From Macrotis lagotis (Eukaryota > Chordata > Mammalia > Peramelemorphia > Peramelidae), in assembly GCF_037893015.1 (NCBI RefSeq), contig NC_133658.1, forward strand, positions 289,855,719 through 289,919,718: DNA of 64,000 bases, written 5' to 3'. Positions 37,433 to 44,776 of the stretch are shown piece by piece (the stretch's first letter is position 1; each line of letters starts with the position of its first letter). Both the position numbers and the translations under genes were made by a program. The notes under the pieces were generated by a model that did not search any database, was not told the origin of the DNA, and saw nothing but the letters and a program-made list of their open reading frames with translations.

Positions 37433-40400
37433 GTTTTATGATAAGAGCAATTTTTTGTTGTTCAATCATTTCAGATGTGTACAACTCTTTGTGACCCCCT
37501 TTGGTGTTTTCTTGTCAGAGATACTACAGTGGTTTGCCATTTCCTTCTCTAGTTCCTTTTATAAATGAGGAGATTGAAGCAAAGAAAGTGAAGTTGACTT
37601 GCCTGGGGTCACACAACTACTAAGTTTTTGAGCCAGATTGAAATCAGGAAAATAATATTCCTGCCACCAGGCCCACTCTATCCATTGTACCACCTAGCTA
37701 TCTCAACAAGAGCAATTAAGGAGTTTGTTTTAGTTATTTTCTTGTAAATATGTTCATGACAAATTTCAAAATGGTGGGATGTCAGCTATCTTCAATTATT
37801 TGAAGTACTATATGTAGAAGAGGGGTCAGATTTATTCTTTTTGATTTCTAAGGAAAGAACCTAGGTAGTAAAAGAATAGATATCACAAGGAAAAAAACCA
37901 GGCTCCATATTAGCACAAGCCTTCTAATCATGGGAACTGTCCACAAATGAAGGGCTGTCATAGGAGACACTGGGATCCCTCCCACTGAAGGCCTTCAGGT
38001 CAAGGATAGGTGATAGATGATCATGTCATGCATATGAGAATGGGGATGACCTGTCGGTCATGGATTGGTCTAGCTAGCCACTGAGGTCCCTTCCAACTTT
38101 AACATTCAGTGAGTCTGTGAATGGCAATTGGCATTTGTGTGATATATGTGAGTTTTAAAGACTTGTTGGAAAATTCAGTCATTGGAGAGATATAGTTTAA
38201 AGTAAACAATCTAAAAGCATATGTAGCCACTGATGAGCACTTAGTGAGTTTAAGTTAAAAATTATGAGGACACCTGACCTACAAGATGGAGAAAATGAAG
38301 TATAGAAATCTGTGTGCTTGTGGGTCAACTTGTGGGACATCAGTCTCCAAAGTGCATAGGCACTGATGGCAAACATCTTGAATGGTTGGTTCATTGTTAT
38401 GTGCTGTCATCAATTAATAACAGAATTTTGATTAGTGTCCAATATATTTATTTCTGCTTCTTTGATACTTTGAAGACTGGCATTTTATTGATGTACCTCT
38501 TCCCAGTGTTGCTGATTGTAACCACCTATGCCTTCTCCAGCTTTGCAACTTTCATCCATCATCTCCCATAAATCCTTTAGAAAGAGGCCCATCCAGGGGT
38601 GGCTAGGTGGTGTAGTGGATAGAACACTGGTCCTGGAGTCAGGAGTACCTGAGTTCAAATCCAGCCTCAGACCCTTAATAATTACCTAGCTGTGTGGCCT
38701 TGGGCAAGCCACTTAACCCCATTGCCTTGTAAAAAAAAAAGCCTAAAAATAAAAGGAGAAAACAGAGGTCCATCCAAGGTGCTGGCAACCTTCCTCTAGA
38801 AATGAACATTTCATGGAAACCAATGGAGCATGTGGGCTCTTCAGTGGTTCTCTCTCCCTTTCTTCCTCTTTCTCTCTCCTTCCCTCTCCCTCTTTCTTTC
38901 TCTCTGTTCCCCTTAATGATGACTGATCTATGTCCTTTAATACTCATACTTATTTTTGATCATAGTCTTTTCCTTCATAATTATTCATTAGTCACATATT
39001 GTTGCTAGTCCGTTGTTCTTTGAATGACCTGTAACTTGAATTCTTCAGACAGTTTGCTATATTCCATGACTCACAGTCATATAGCACCCCCAGGAGAATA
39101 TTTATTCATAAAATATGACTCTTTCCTACTGAAATTACCTCTTTTTTGGCCCAAACCTATCACACAGCCCTGGGCATTACAGGAGAGAGAACTGAGTATA
39201 GCAGGGTTCCAACAGCAAGTTAGCAGCAGTAACAAAAGATTGGCAACTACTAACCTAGACATTTTGTCTTCTTTCAGTTGGAACTAGGAGGGGGGAGATT
39301 TCTCACTGAAGCTGGAAAAGGGAAGATTATTACTTTTCTTCTTTTCCCATTAAAATGCACACATTAAAAGCTCGGGGCTTAGAGTTCTAGGAAGAGAGGC
39401 AGGAGGGAGAGATGGTGAGAGATGTAAACCTCACTGATGAAATGTCACTTGCTGCTGATAACTCATAAGGTGTTTAATTAAATGCCCTCTTAATCAAGAG
39501 CTAATCAAACCAGCAGGAAAGCTATATGTGGGGGGTAGTTATGTGTTCATGTGCATTTGCGGCAGGAGAGGGGGGTTGGGGGGTGCTCACGCATGCAGTG
39601 TCTGAAGTCAGTCCTACACAGAGGTGAAGCATGCTAAAAGAAGGAAGGGAATGAGAAAGTAGATGAATTTCAGACCTGGAAGAGACTTTAAAATGGAATA
39701 AATAGTAGAGCTTGAAGGAGCTTTAAACCAGAGAACATCAAAGTAATCAAGGATTATAGAATAGTAGAATATCAGAACCAAAGGGGACCTTAGGATACAG
39801 AAGGAACATTCTATTGCGAACTTGGGAGAAATTTTGGAGAGAATTTGGGTTATTACAAGACCATAGCAAATGTGGAAAGGGTGGGTATCCCCTTCTGCTG
39901 TCACTTTCTTAATATTAGTAAAATTGGGGAATAACTCCTAGCCATGTGTCTATCTAAGAATATTTTCTGTTATGATTTGGGGACAGGAGGGAGTAAGAGG
40001 TTTTAGCTCCACCTGTCATATTAATGATGACAGGTGAATTAACTTAGAGAAGTCATATCTTCTTCTTGGCCTCAACTTTCCCCATCTGTAAAGTGGAAGT
40101 GGAATGAGGAAAGGGATTTGAATAGTGGACCTTTAAAGTTATTTCTAGCTCTGTTATTATTTTGTATCCTAAGATCCCTCTCATTTCTGATATTCTACAA
40201 TCTAATGTCCTTGATAGCACTGATAGTCTGTGATTTTTAAAGTTCCTTCCATCTCTAATATTTCATGTTGATATCTCTTCCATCTCTAGCATTCTGTTTT
40301 AAGGTCCCTTTGAGCTCTAACACTGTAAGATCCAAGGTCACTTTTGGCTTTATCATTTTATATCCTAGTCATTCTAAAATAGTCCAATAATCCACCAGAT

Positions 40401-42550
40401 TTTTGGGGGTAAAGTTTTTGTCTTATGTTTTGTATGAAACCTGTGGGTTCTTAGAAGTAAGGCACCTTCCACCAAGGCAGAGTGGCAGTTCATCAGTAAC
40501 TTTTAGTCATAGGTAGTTGCCTTAGACATTGAGAGATAAGTTGCCTTGCCCCTGGTCACAGGTGAGTGTACCTCAAAAGGGAGGCTTGAACCTTGAATCA
40601 GGTCTTTCTGACTATTCATTCTACCTCTTTCATAAGAGGTATTTAATAAAAAAAATATCTTTGAGGTAGAGAGGAAACTGGAGGGGGGATTTTCCAGAGA
40701 TTACTCTCTTCTGTCAGGCAATAGATCCATTATGAATAGACATACACAGGAAGAAGGGGGCAGCTAGGTGGTATAATGGATAGCGTGCTGGGACTGGAGT
40801 CAGGAAAACTCATCCTTCTGAGTTCAAATCTGACTTGTGTGTGACTAGATAAGTGACGTAACCCTGTTTGCCTCAGTTTGTGGCAAATCACTTCAGTATC
40901 TCTGCCAAGAAGACCCCAGACATAACTAAAGATGATTGAGCCAAATTTGTTGTTTGTTGATCATCCTTCATACTTGAAGGGGGAGCAAAATGACATTAGT
41001 ATGTTGGGGACATGGGATATTAGTTTTATTGTGACTGATCAGACTAATATGAGTTCAGACAGCTCTACCACAGGTCAGTCACAAATAATCCATTTGAACA
41101 TTTAGGATGGAGATATTTCTAGATTTGAGCATCTCATGTTTTCTTTGTGTTACTGTCATTCTGCATTGCTTATAGAGCATAGTACCTTCTTTAAACAATG
41201 CATACTCATCCTGGGCCATCCTGGGCCATCATCTCCCATGTATTACAATCAACACTAAAGTTATTCGGAGAGATCTTGTGTTCTTGTATTACTTCTTCTG
41301 ATCTCTGTGTGAGTGCTTGCCTCGTGTGAATTCTCCATAAAATAGTCTTTTAGGTAAACATATATTTAGCAGTCAGACTACATAGCCAGCCCATCAGAGA
41401 TGTACTCTTTGAAGCAGATAGAGTTGAATGTTTGGCAGTTCAGCTTGAGAAAGGACCTCAGCATCCAGTACCTTCTCCAGCCAGGTGATCTTCAAAGTCT
41501 TCCTAAAACAATTCAATAGAGGCAATTTGGTTTCCTGACACTGCCCAGGTTTTCCAGGTATACAATAATGAGATCAGCACAATGACCCTATAGACCTTCA
41601 GTTGACTGAATAACATATAGGAAGAATAAAGTAGCACCGGGGTTAAAGGGGGCTAACCTACCCATTTCCCCTCGGGAGCATTGTTCTGCTTTCTGTAACC
41701 ACAATACTTGGTTTGTCTTGCTCCTTAGTTCCCAGGATGTACCAGACTCTCCACAATCCCCATCTCTCTCCCTTGTCTTCCTTGTTCTTAGGGCTCAAGA
41801 GGATTCATGCTCTAACCATGCAGGCCACCTATGAGCTACACATAGATTTGGAGGACTTTGACAATGGCACAGCCTATGCCCACTATGGAAACTTTGCTGT
41901 GGGATTATTCTCTGTGGACCCAGAGGAGGATGGCTACCCAATCACCATTGCTGACTACTCTGGAACTGCAGGTATGATGTGGGATGGACTGCTCAGCAAG
42001 GTCCAGTTTGGATATTGATGGACCAAGGAATTTGTATCAGAATCATCCAATGGTGACCAGGCAGATACAGAACATATGTGTTCCAAATACACATTCTCCC
42101 CATCATCAGAGTCCTGTTGTGTTAGCCTTTGGTGCTTGACCTAAAAGCTCTTTTCTTAAATCTAGAATCTGGAAGAGGAAACATGAGGCATAAAAGCAGA
42201 ATTAACCTAAGGGTAAAAGAACAAATCAAAATAAGCGCTAAGATTCTGTGTTTGGGGGATGGAGAAGGAAGAGAAGCTGGTACTCAGGTCTTAGTCCCTC
42301 CTATTTCCTTTACACCATTTCCATGGGGGTTAAGGCTGAACCTCCCTTTTCCTCTTAGGCTACCTATCTGCCAAGTCCTACAATGTTCATTTTCACCCAC
42401 TTTTATCTTTATACTATGATGAGGTCACCTTTTAAACTCCCATCGCCAAGCATGAACCCCTCTTTCCACAATCCCCTGGACTACTTCTATTTTCTTTCTG
42501 TTTCCTGGGGATGAAGCCTCCAAGTCCCAACCACCCCCCCCCACCCAGTA

Positions 42551-42645
<95 letters not shown>

Positions 42646-44776
42646 TCACACATTCACAATCCCATGGTTTCTTTAATCCTAATGATGATCCATAGGACTA
42701 AAGCTTATCCAGATATGGAGTGCATGAAGAAGAAAACAAATCCATTAAGGTCAGTTCAGATGTAACCTTGGATGGACGGGCTAGTGCCATATCTGGCCAC
42801 TCTCCTGAATGCAAATAATCATTAAGACAGTTGGTGAATCCTGGCTGTTCATGGTGAGAATTCTGGGAACTGTCTTGACAAGGGTATGAGGATACCTTGT
42901 ATAGGGTACAGAGAATAAGGGCTAGGAAGGCAGTGGAAGTCTGTGCCCCAAAGAACCTGGGGTGGAAAGAACTCTGCACTAGGAGTCAGTAATCCTGACC
43001 TTCACCAAAGCAATTGTTTTTAAAGGTACCCCCTCTTTCAGAAAACCTTTGAGGTCACCTTGGATGCTAGTGTGCTCTGCTCCTCAGATAATCTCATCTG
43101 TCCCTATGGCCAGGATGCACATGTTGTACACTAAGGCAGGGTTATTTTCCCTCTTTGGTTTGAAATTCCCTAGTGCTAACAGAGTGCATTGCATATAGTA
43201 CAAAATAAATATAAGCTGAAATGAATTTAAGAAAAGATGTAACTACCAATAAGCAGAGTACTGTGTAAGATTCAATATGGAAATACAATTTCTTAGAAAA
43301 GTTGAGGACAGCTTAAGTCTAGACTGCCTCATTGCTCTGTTTCTTTGCCTGATTAAAAGTGATTGAACTATGATTCTGGGATGATTATATCTAGGGTTGG
43401 AGGCATTTGGAGGAGTTAGGAGAGCAAGGATCCTCAGTTGGTGTGGGATACACTAAAGGAGGTACCTCTAGACATCCACTGCAGGACTTCCTGCAGGAGA
43501 GGATAAGCCCAACCCCTGACTTAGCTTGTCAGAAGACACACAACCTAGAGGAAAATGTTGGAAAATGTGGGACCGAGTTGAAATATGAAATATTGATTTA
43601 GCCATCTCATAAGTTGATTTATGCTTTGCTTGTTTTGCCTCTACTTCCTGGGACAATATAACCAAAGTCAAAAGTTATTATTGCTGATTCTTTAAGGTTT
43701 TCTGTCAATGAGTTCTTGAGAGTCTTAGGTATTTAACATTTTGTGTGTGAGCTTGTGTGTAGAGGAAAAATAGCTATTCTATACCTGAAAAGAAAAAAAA
43801 ATAAATTTAAAATGAAGTCCCTGACTTACCACAGCTTACAGCTAAGTAAATTAAATGTTTTCTTCCTTCTTTGGCTTTCAGTTCCTTCTCAGTCAGGTTG
43901 GGGGAGGGGTTTGGATGAGACGATAGCTAAGATTCCTTTCCAGCTCTGAAATTCTATTGGTTCATATTCCAGTGCATTCCCTGCCCTAACCCAGCACTCT
44001 ACTGCAGAAGCAAATGGGTTACTGTTGGGGATTCGAACATAGGCCTTGTGTTTATGTGTCCATGGGCAAATCACAGATCACAAATTTAGGTCAGGGGGCA
44101 GAGCACCGGCCCTGGAGTCAGGAGTACCTCAGTTCAAATCTGACCTCAGACACTTAATAATTGCCTAGCTGTGTGGCCTTGGGCAAGCCACTTAGCCCCA
44201 TTGCCTTGCAAAAAACCTAACCCCCCCCCCCCCAACAAATTTAGGTCAGAAGGGCCCTTAGTCCAACTCTGTTCATTGTGCCCAGAAAAATTGTCCTTTG
44301 TTTAAGGTCACCAAGATAATGTGTTGAAGGCAAGATCTGAACCCATGTCTTCCTGACTTCCCTGTCATAAAATCTAGATAATAACACTTATATTCTCCCC
44401 ATTCATATTTGTCTGGAAACACAGCTTTGAAAACCTTGAAGCATCAGAGAGATGTGAGCTATTGCTTTTGTCTGTGTTTTATTTGTGTGTGTGTATGTGT
44501 ATATGTTGGGATACAGGTGATTCCTTCCTGAAACACAATGGTATGAAGTTCACCACCAAGGACCAAGACAATGATCACTCAGAGAATAACTGTGCTGCTT
44601 TCTACCATGGAGCCTGGTGGTATCGCAATTGTCACACCTCCAACCTCAATGGTCAGTACCTCAGGGGTCACCACTCCTCCTATGCGGATGGCATCGAGTG
44701 GTCCTCCTGGACGGGATGGCAGTATTCGCTGAAATTCACTGAGATGAAGATCCGACCAGTCAGAGAGGAAAATTAG
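2952..44776 (+). CDS. FIBCD1: FIBCD1, fibrinogen C domain-containing receptor (spliced CDS, 5' end outside window)
   Basis: Six exons (2952-3431, 11160-11319, 12188-12324, 32793-32889, 41792-41971, 44517-44776) join in frame to 437 codons plus TAG. Residue numbers below count from the first codon in the window. Seen in the translation: a short cytosolic stub, one hydrophobic segment at about 5-29, a coiled-coil-prone stalk to about 195, a basic stretch with RGARPRG, then a fibrinogen-related domain from about Cys220 to the end. FIBCD1 is known as a homotetrameric type II plasma-membrane receptor that binds chitin and other acetylated ligands in a calcium-dependent way. Adding about 24 codons for the missing exon gives 461 residues, the human length as I remember it. 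With that offset the calcium-site Asp pair (369, 371) and the acetyl-pocket residues Tyr381, His391, Tyr407, Ala408 and Trp419 all coincide with the human ones. No break is seen, so the gene looks functional. Confidence 0.96.
3680..3907 (-). repeat. MIR-like SINE relic
   Basis: Contains 'ttgaggaaactgaggcagat' and 'taagtgacttgcccagggtc', the conserved core of MIR-type SINEs read in reverse, in diverged form. Ends are approximate. Confidence 0.65.
5125..5335 (-). repeat. MIR-like SINE relic
   Basis: 'ctgaggaaatagaagcaaag ... gtgacttacccatagtc ... gatttgaactcagg' is a reverse-oriented, diverged MIR-like core followed by the head region. Confidence 0.65.
6107..6254 (-). repeat. short-type marsupial SINE nested in an older repeat
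   Basis: A full reverse SINE body. It is flanked by CTAGTCCAGAGATTCTT (6090-6106) and CTAGTCTAGAAATTCTT (6255-6271), a 17-bp target-site duplication with two differences. The flanks belong to a 'gattcttaa...' DNA-transposon relic, so the SINE is the younger of the two. Confidence 0.88.
6334..6587 (+). repeat. long-type marsupial SINE with RTE-like tail
   Basis: Forward copy: 'gcctcaatggacagagtacc' head, 'gtgttcaaatccaacttcag', 'tgggcaagtcacttagccct', then 'ggcaaaccactcctgtac' and 'gtcagacaagactgaaaaac', a tail resembling RTE/BovB 3' ends. Confidence 0.8.
6681..6832 (+). repeat. short-type marsupial SINE
   Basis: Begins gggcagccagatggcagaat, passes through 'ggagtcaggaggacctgag' and 'cttaataattacctaactat', and ends in an A-rich tail (6815-6832). 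No clear target-site duplication was found. Confidence 0.85.
7190..7920 (+). repeat. L2-like LINE 3' end
   Basis: The closing phrase 'gcgagctccttgaggacaag ... gcttaataaatacttattga' is the characteristic 3' end of L2-family and related LINEs. The preceding 600 bases of pyrimidine-rich, diverged DNA are probably the same element. A MIR-like SINE (about 7925-8110) follows at once. Confidence 0.6.
10395..10480 (-). repeat. RTE-like SINE tail fragment
   Basis: 'gttcactcatgtccatctc ... cttggcaaagatattggaat' is the reverse of the tail of the long SINE type. The head is missing. Confidence 0.6.
10903..10995 (+). repeat. truncated short-type SINE head
   Basis: 'agcttggtggtgcaggggat', 'agagcaccggctgag' and 'gtgttcaaatcctgtctc' form the SINE head. 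It runs straight into the purine tract at 10999. Confidence 0.7.
10999..11087 (+). repeat. G-rich polypurine tract with quadruplex motif
   Basis: About 90 bases of only A and G, with four GGG runs separated by single A at 11010-11024 and more GGG runs after that. It lies 72 bases upstream of a FIBCD1 exon and on the coding strand, so it is also present in the pre-mRNA. Confidence 0.9.
11160..11319 (+). CDS. FIBCD1: FIBCD1 exon: end of stalk and basic region
   Basis: The exon encodes residues 161-213 plus the first base of codon 214, beginning [12 protein letters not shown]. It is bordered by ctgcag| and G|gtgagt. It completes the coiled coil ([11 protein letters not shown]) and then the basic, proline-containing hinge (RPRIKADLQ ... 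RGARPRGC) that precedes the fibrinogen domain. The sequence follows human FIBCD1 almost residue for residue as I remember it. A G-rich purine tract lies about 70-160 bases upstream of the acceptor. Confidence 0.95.
11496..11735 (+). repeat. long-type marsupial SINE with RTE-like tail
   Basis: Forward copy with 'gactaggtgatgcagtagat', 'tcctcatctgtaaaatgag', 'cactccagtatctttgcca' and 'gtcagacatgactgaaaaat', ending in an A-rich stretch. Confidence 0.85.
11997..12015. repeat. short (AC)n run
   Basis: About nine AC units after a diverged CT-rich stretch. Confidence 0.85.
12188..12324 (+). CDS. FIBCD1: FIBCD1 exon: start of fibrinogen-related domain
   Basis: The exon encodes the rest of codon 214 to residue 259 ([18 protein letters not shown] to DGGGWT). 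The acceptor is cttccag| and the donor is ACG|gtgagt, phase 0. It carries the diagnostic start of fibrinogen-related domains: Cys220, the DGxYxVFP stretch, FQVYC with Cys249, and [11 protein letters not shown] completed by the next exon. Cys220 and Cys249 are the expected first disulfide of the domain. Confidence 0.96.
12690..14870 (+). repeat. large ancient interspersed repeat, family not named
   Basis: The stretch reads like a widely dispersed mammalian repeat: 'gccaggcactgtgctaagg', 'tctaatggcaaagacaacat', 'aggaagatctctttgacaac', 'agggagatcagcctgtaat', 'gtgacagtgtcagggg'-type phrases and 'cacctaggttgtggg'. I recognise the phrasing but cannot assign a family. It is diverged, has no long open frame and is interrupted by a SINE at about 12915-13062. 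Ends are approximate. Confidence 0.5.
12915..13062 (-). repeat. SINE nested in the larger repeat
   Basis: Reverse SINE: 'gagttaagtgacttaactaaa', 'gaactcaggaaaaagg', 'agcactctatccactgtacc', 'tcctagctgcc'. Moderately diverged. Confidence 0.75.
18108..18300 (+). repeat. MIR-like SINE
   Basis: 'gagaatctgggttcaaaga', 'tgtgaccttgggcaagtca', 'tctgtaaaatgagggggttg', 'gacccaagagtccctttcag': a nearly complete forward copy. Confidence 0.75.
18523..19206 (-). mobile_element. 5'-truncated L1 insertion with 15-bp target-site duplication
   Basis: The minus strand encodes the C-terminal end of L1 ORF2 (the 18942-19187 frame reads [19 protein letters not shown] ... [20 protein letters not shown]), followed by the 3' region. 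Identical TAGTCCCTTTATCTT copies flank it at 18508-18522 and 19207-19221. The truncated copy lacks most of ORF2 and is dead. It is antisense to FIBCD1. Confidence 0.88.
19500..20258 (-). mobile_element. 5'-truncated L1 fragment
   Basis: A minus-strand frame at 19976-20263 contains [20 protein letters not shown], an L1 ORF2 C-terminal motif, and the 3'UTR continues to about 19500. Imperfect flanks ACCAAGATTTA (19489-19499) and ACCATGATTTA (20259-20269) probably mark the insertion. Confidence 0.78.
20497..20711 (-). repeat. long-type marsupial SINE with RTE-like tail
   Basis: Reverse copy: 'gtcatgtccgattcttcat', 'cagatgaggaaactgaggca', 'agtcttcctgatttcaggc'. It is inserted in the transposon relic. 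Confidence 0.8.
20751..21334 (-). mobile_element. 5'-truncated L1 insertion
   Basis: The minus strand reads [25 protein letters not shown] (21164-21361 frame), the L1 ORF2 end, then the 3'UTR with a C-rich tract. AAAAT-A/G-TATTTTT flanks (about 20731-20749, 21335-21350) look like an imperfect target-site duplication. Confidence 0.75.
22497..22690 (-). repeat. L1 3'UTR fragment
   Basis: Poly-T start, then 'tttttccaattacccataag', a C-rich tract and 'gacagaaagcaatctaatat': the same phrases as other L1 3' ends here. No ORF2 is left. Confidence 0.7.
27177..27437 (+). repeat. long-type marsupial SINE with RTE-like tail
   Basis: Full forward copy from 'aggcaactagatgttgcag' through 'tttgcctcagtttcctcatc' to 'gccagacatgactgaacaac', ending in (CAA)n. 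Confidence 0.85.
27961..28028. repeat. perfect hairpin followed by (AT)n microsatellite
   Basis: TAACATGCCC (27961-27970) and its complement GGGCATGTTA (27978-27987) enclose a 7-base loop. An A run and about 14 AT units follow (27999-28028). Confidence 0.85.
29544..29795 (-). repeat. long-type marsupial SINE with 13-bp target-site duplication
   Basis: Reverse copy starting with (TGT)n at the tail end and finishing 'gccatctagttggc'. It is flanked by CTGTAGAATGTGT at 29531-29543 and 29796-29808, which fixes both ends. Confidence 0.92.
30747..30960. repeat. palindromic DNA-transposon relic
   Basis: 'agagttcttaatctgggatt' at one end and 'aataaagaacttctgatcta' at the other give loosely inverted termini around AT-rich DNA. 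Same family as 34618-35112. Confidence 0.45.
31529..31580. repeat. (TA)n plus (GATA)n microsatellite
   Basis: About 17 TA units pass directly into four GATA units. Confidence 0.93.
31686..31711. repeat. (GT)n microsatellite
   Basis: About 13 uninterrupted GT units. Confidence 0.93.
32793..32889 (+). CDS. FIBCD1: FIBCD1 exon: fibrinogen-related domain, [12 protein letters not shown] segment
   Basis: This short exon encodes residues 260-291 plus one base: [19 protein letters not shown] and then [11 protein letters not shown]. Borders are tttcacag| and G|gtatgt. It is the classic 'QRR.DGS..F.R.W..Y..GFG...GE.WLG' block of fibrinogen-related domains. It sits 20.5 kb downstream of the previous exon, across the longest intron in the window. 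Confidence 0.96.
33660..33890 (-). repeat. long-type marsupial SINE with (TTG)n tail
   Basis: Reverse copy: (TTG)n, then 'cttggcagagatactggagt', 'cagacaaggaaactgaagc', 'gtggtctatccactccct'. Confidence 0.82.
34618..35112. repeat. palindromic DNA-transposon relic (hAT-like)
   Basis: Begins 'agggattcttaacc' and ends 'ctcgggttgtgaacctctgg', roughly complementary termini about 0.48 kb apart. The interior has family phrases such as 'gtcatggatctcttggg'-like DNA and 'ttagttacagattagtaaaa'. It lies directly next to the CpG block. Confidence 0.55.
35150..35870. promoter_or_regulatory. intronic CpG-rich block
   Basis: GC- and CpG-rich DNA within AT-rich intron sequence, including gcgcagcggtgaggcccgg, ggggcggcagctccgccacg and cccgtcggtgtgcggtgg. 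Its second half carries homeodomain-type AT cores (CTTAATTGAA, GGAATTGATT, AGTTAATTAAAG). It looks like an alternative promoter or developmental enhancer. Open frames on both strands (for example plus 35150-35530, minus 35017-35457) are low-complexity products of the base composition and are not called genes. Confidence 0.55.
36518..36540. repeat. C14-A9 homopolymer junction
   Basis: Fourteen C followed by nine A, with no repeat body recognised on either side. Confidence 0.85.
37390..37430. repeat. (TAA)n microsatellite
   Basis: About 13 TAA units just before a reverse SINE. Confidence 0.93.
37453..37707 (-). repeat. long-type marsupial SINE with 10-bp target-site duplication
   Basis: Reverse copy from 'ttttgttgttcaatcatttc' to 'ccacctagctatctcaac', flanked by AAGAGCAATT at 37443-37452 and 37708-37717. 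Confidence 0.88.
38596..38763 (+). repeat. short-type marsupial SINE with 13-bp target-site duplication
   Basis: A near-consensus full copy: ggggtggctaggtggtgtag, 'ctggagtcaggagtacctga', 'gtgtggccttgggcaagcc', A-rich tail. Flanks AGAGGCCCATCCA (38583-38595) and AGAGGTCCATCCA (38764-38776) differ at one base. Confidence 0.92.
39360..39535. promoter_or_regulatory. TAAT-rich candidate conserved element
   Basis: Non-repeat DNA with clustered homeodomain-type cores: TTTAATTAAAT, CTTAATCAAG, GCTAATCAAAC and a nearby ATTAAAAG. The clustering within about 100 bases is unlike the surrounding sequence. Regulatory role is inferred only. Confidence 0.3.
40757..40942 (+). repeat. long-type marsupial SINE, internally deleted
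   Basis: 'gggggcagctaggtggtata' head, 'gtttgcctcagtttgtggca' junction where part of the middle is missing, then 'cttcagtatctctgccaag' and 'gacataactaaagatga'. Confidence 0.82.
40960..41620 (-). mobile_element. decayed non-LTR LINE, C-terminal end of reverse transcriptase ORF
   Basis: Read on the minus strand with several frame breaks: [20 protein letters not shown] (about 41600-41541), then [20 protein letters not shown] and AELPNIQ, a WAGYVV segment, [13 protein letters not shown], and near the end MAQDEYALF and TQRKHEM. The order and spacing match the tail of the widespread LINE ORF2 family whose members read 'LLY.CETW', 'LRW.GH', 'YGEL..GKR' and 'AQDR..W'. I cannot say whether it is RTE or CR1 type. 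Stops and frameshifts make it nonfunctional. Confidence 0.7.
41792..41971 (+). CDS. FIBCD1: FIBCD1 exon: fibrinogen-related domain, central part
   Basis: The exon encodes residues 292-351 plus one base: [19 protein letters not shown] to ADYSGTAG. Borders are ttcttag| and G|gtatga. It contains one N-glycosylation sequon, Asn316-Gly-Thr, which aligns with the human site near residue 340, and the [14 protein letters not shown] loop. The acceptor was chosen so that the split Gly codon (G|GG) keeps the frame from the previous exon. Confidence 0.96.
42552..42643. repeat. composite (CT)n(CA)n microsatellite
   Basis: About 30 CT units pass straight into about 16 CA units, after a C-rich stretch. It generates spurious open frames on both strands. 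Confidence 0.97.
44095..44234 (+). repeat. short-type SINE with deleted head, poly-C tail and 15-bp target-site duplication
   Basis: The copy goes from ggggcag straight to agcaccggccctggagtc, so the A-box region of the head is missing. It ends 'gcaaaaaacctaa' plus 13 C. Identical ACAAATTTAGGTCAG copies flank it (44080-44094, 44235-44249). It sits 282 bases before the last FIBCD1 exon. Confidence 0.9.
44517..44776 (+). CDS. FIBCD1: FIBCD1 last coding exon: calcium site, ligand pocket and stop
   Basis: The exon encodes residues 352-437 and a TAG stop. The acceptor is gatacag| after a GT-rich pyrimidine tract. Seen: [12 protein letters not shown] with the Asp369/Asp371 calcium site; Cys377 and Cys390 for the second disulfide; [30 protein letters not shown] with Tyr407, Ala408 and Trp419 of the acetyl-group pocket; and the terminal KIRPVREEN. 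All binding residues known from the family are intact. Confidence 0.97.

Larger units (their letters stand above)
32890..41791 (+). other. FIBCD1: FIBCD1 intron (8.9 kb)
   Basis: gtatgt...ttcttag borders. It contains SINEs (33.66, 37.45, 38.60, 40.76 kb), MIR-like relics (about 34.2 and 36.2 kb), a transposon relic (34.6-35.1 kb), a CpG-rich block (35.15-35.87 kb), a TAAT-rich block (39.36-39.53 kb) and a decayed LINE (40.96-41.62 kb). No coding exon is recognisable inside. Confidence 0.85.
41972..44516 (+). other. FIBCD1: FIBCD1 intron (2.5 kb)
   Basis: gtatga...gatacag borders. Contains the CT/CA microsatellite and a SINE at 44095-44234. The remainder (about 42.65-44.08 kb) shows no recognised element. 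Confidence 0.9.

Noticed and set aside
38596..38763. tRNA gene (A-box and B-box-like sequences)
   Set aside because: The tRNA-like head belongs to a SINE with target-site duplication. No cloverleaf or acceptor end is present; the same applies to the other SINE heads.
42425..42765. Open frames rich in Arg-Glu, Cys-Val or Ser-Leu
   Set aside because: Translations of the CT/CA microsatellite.
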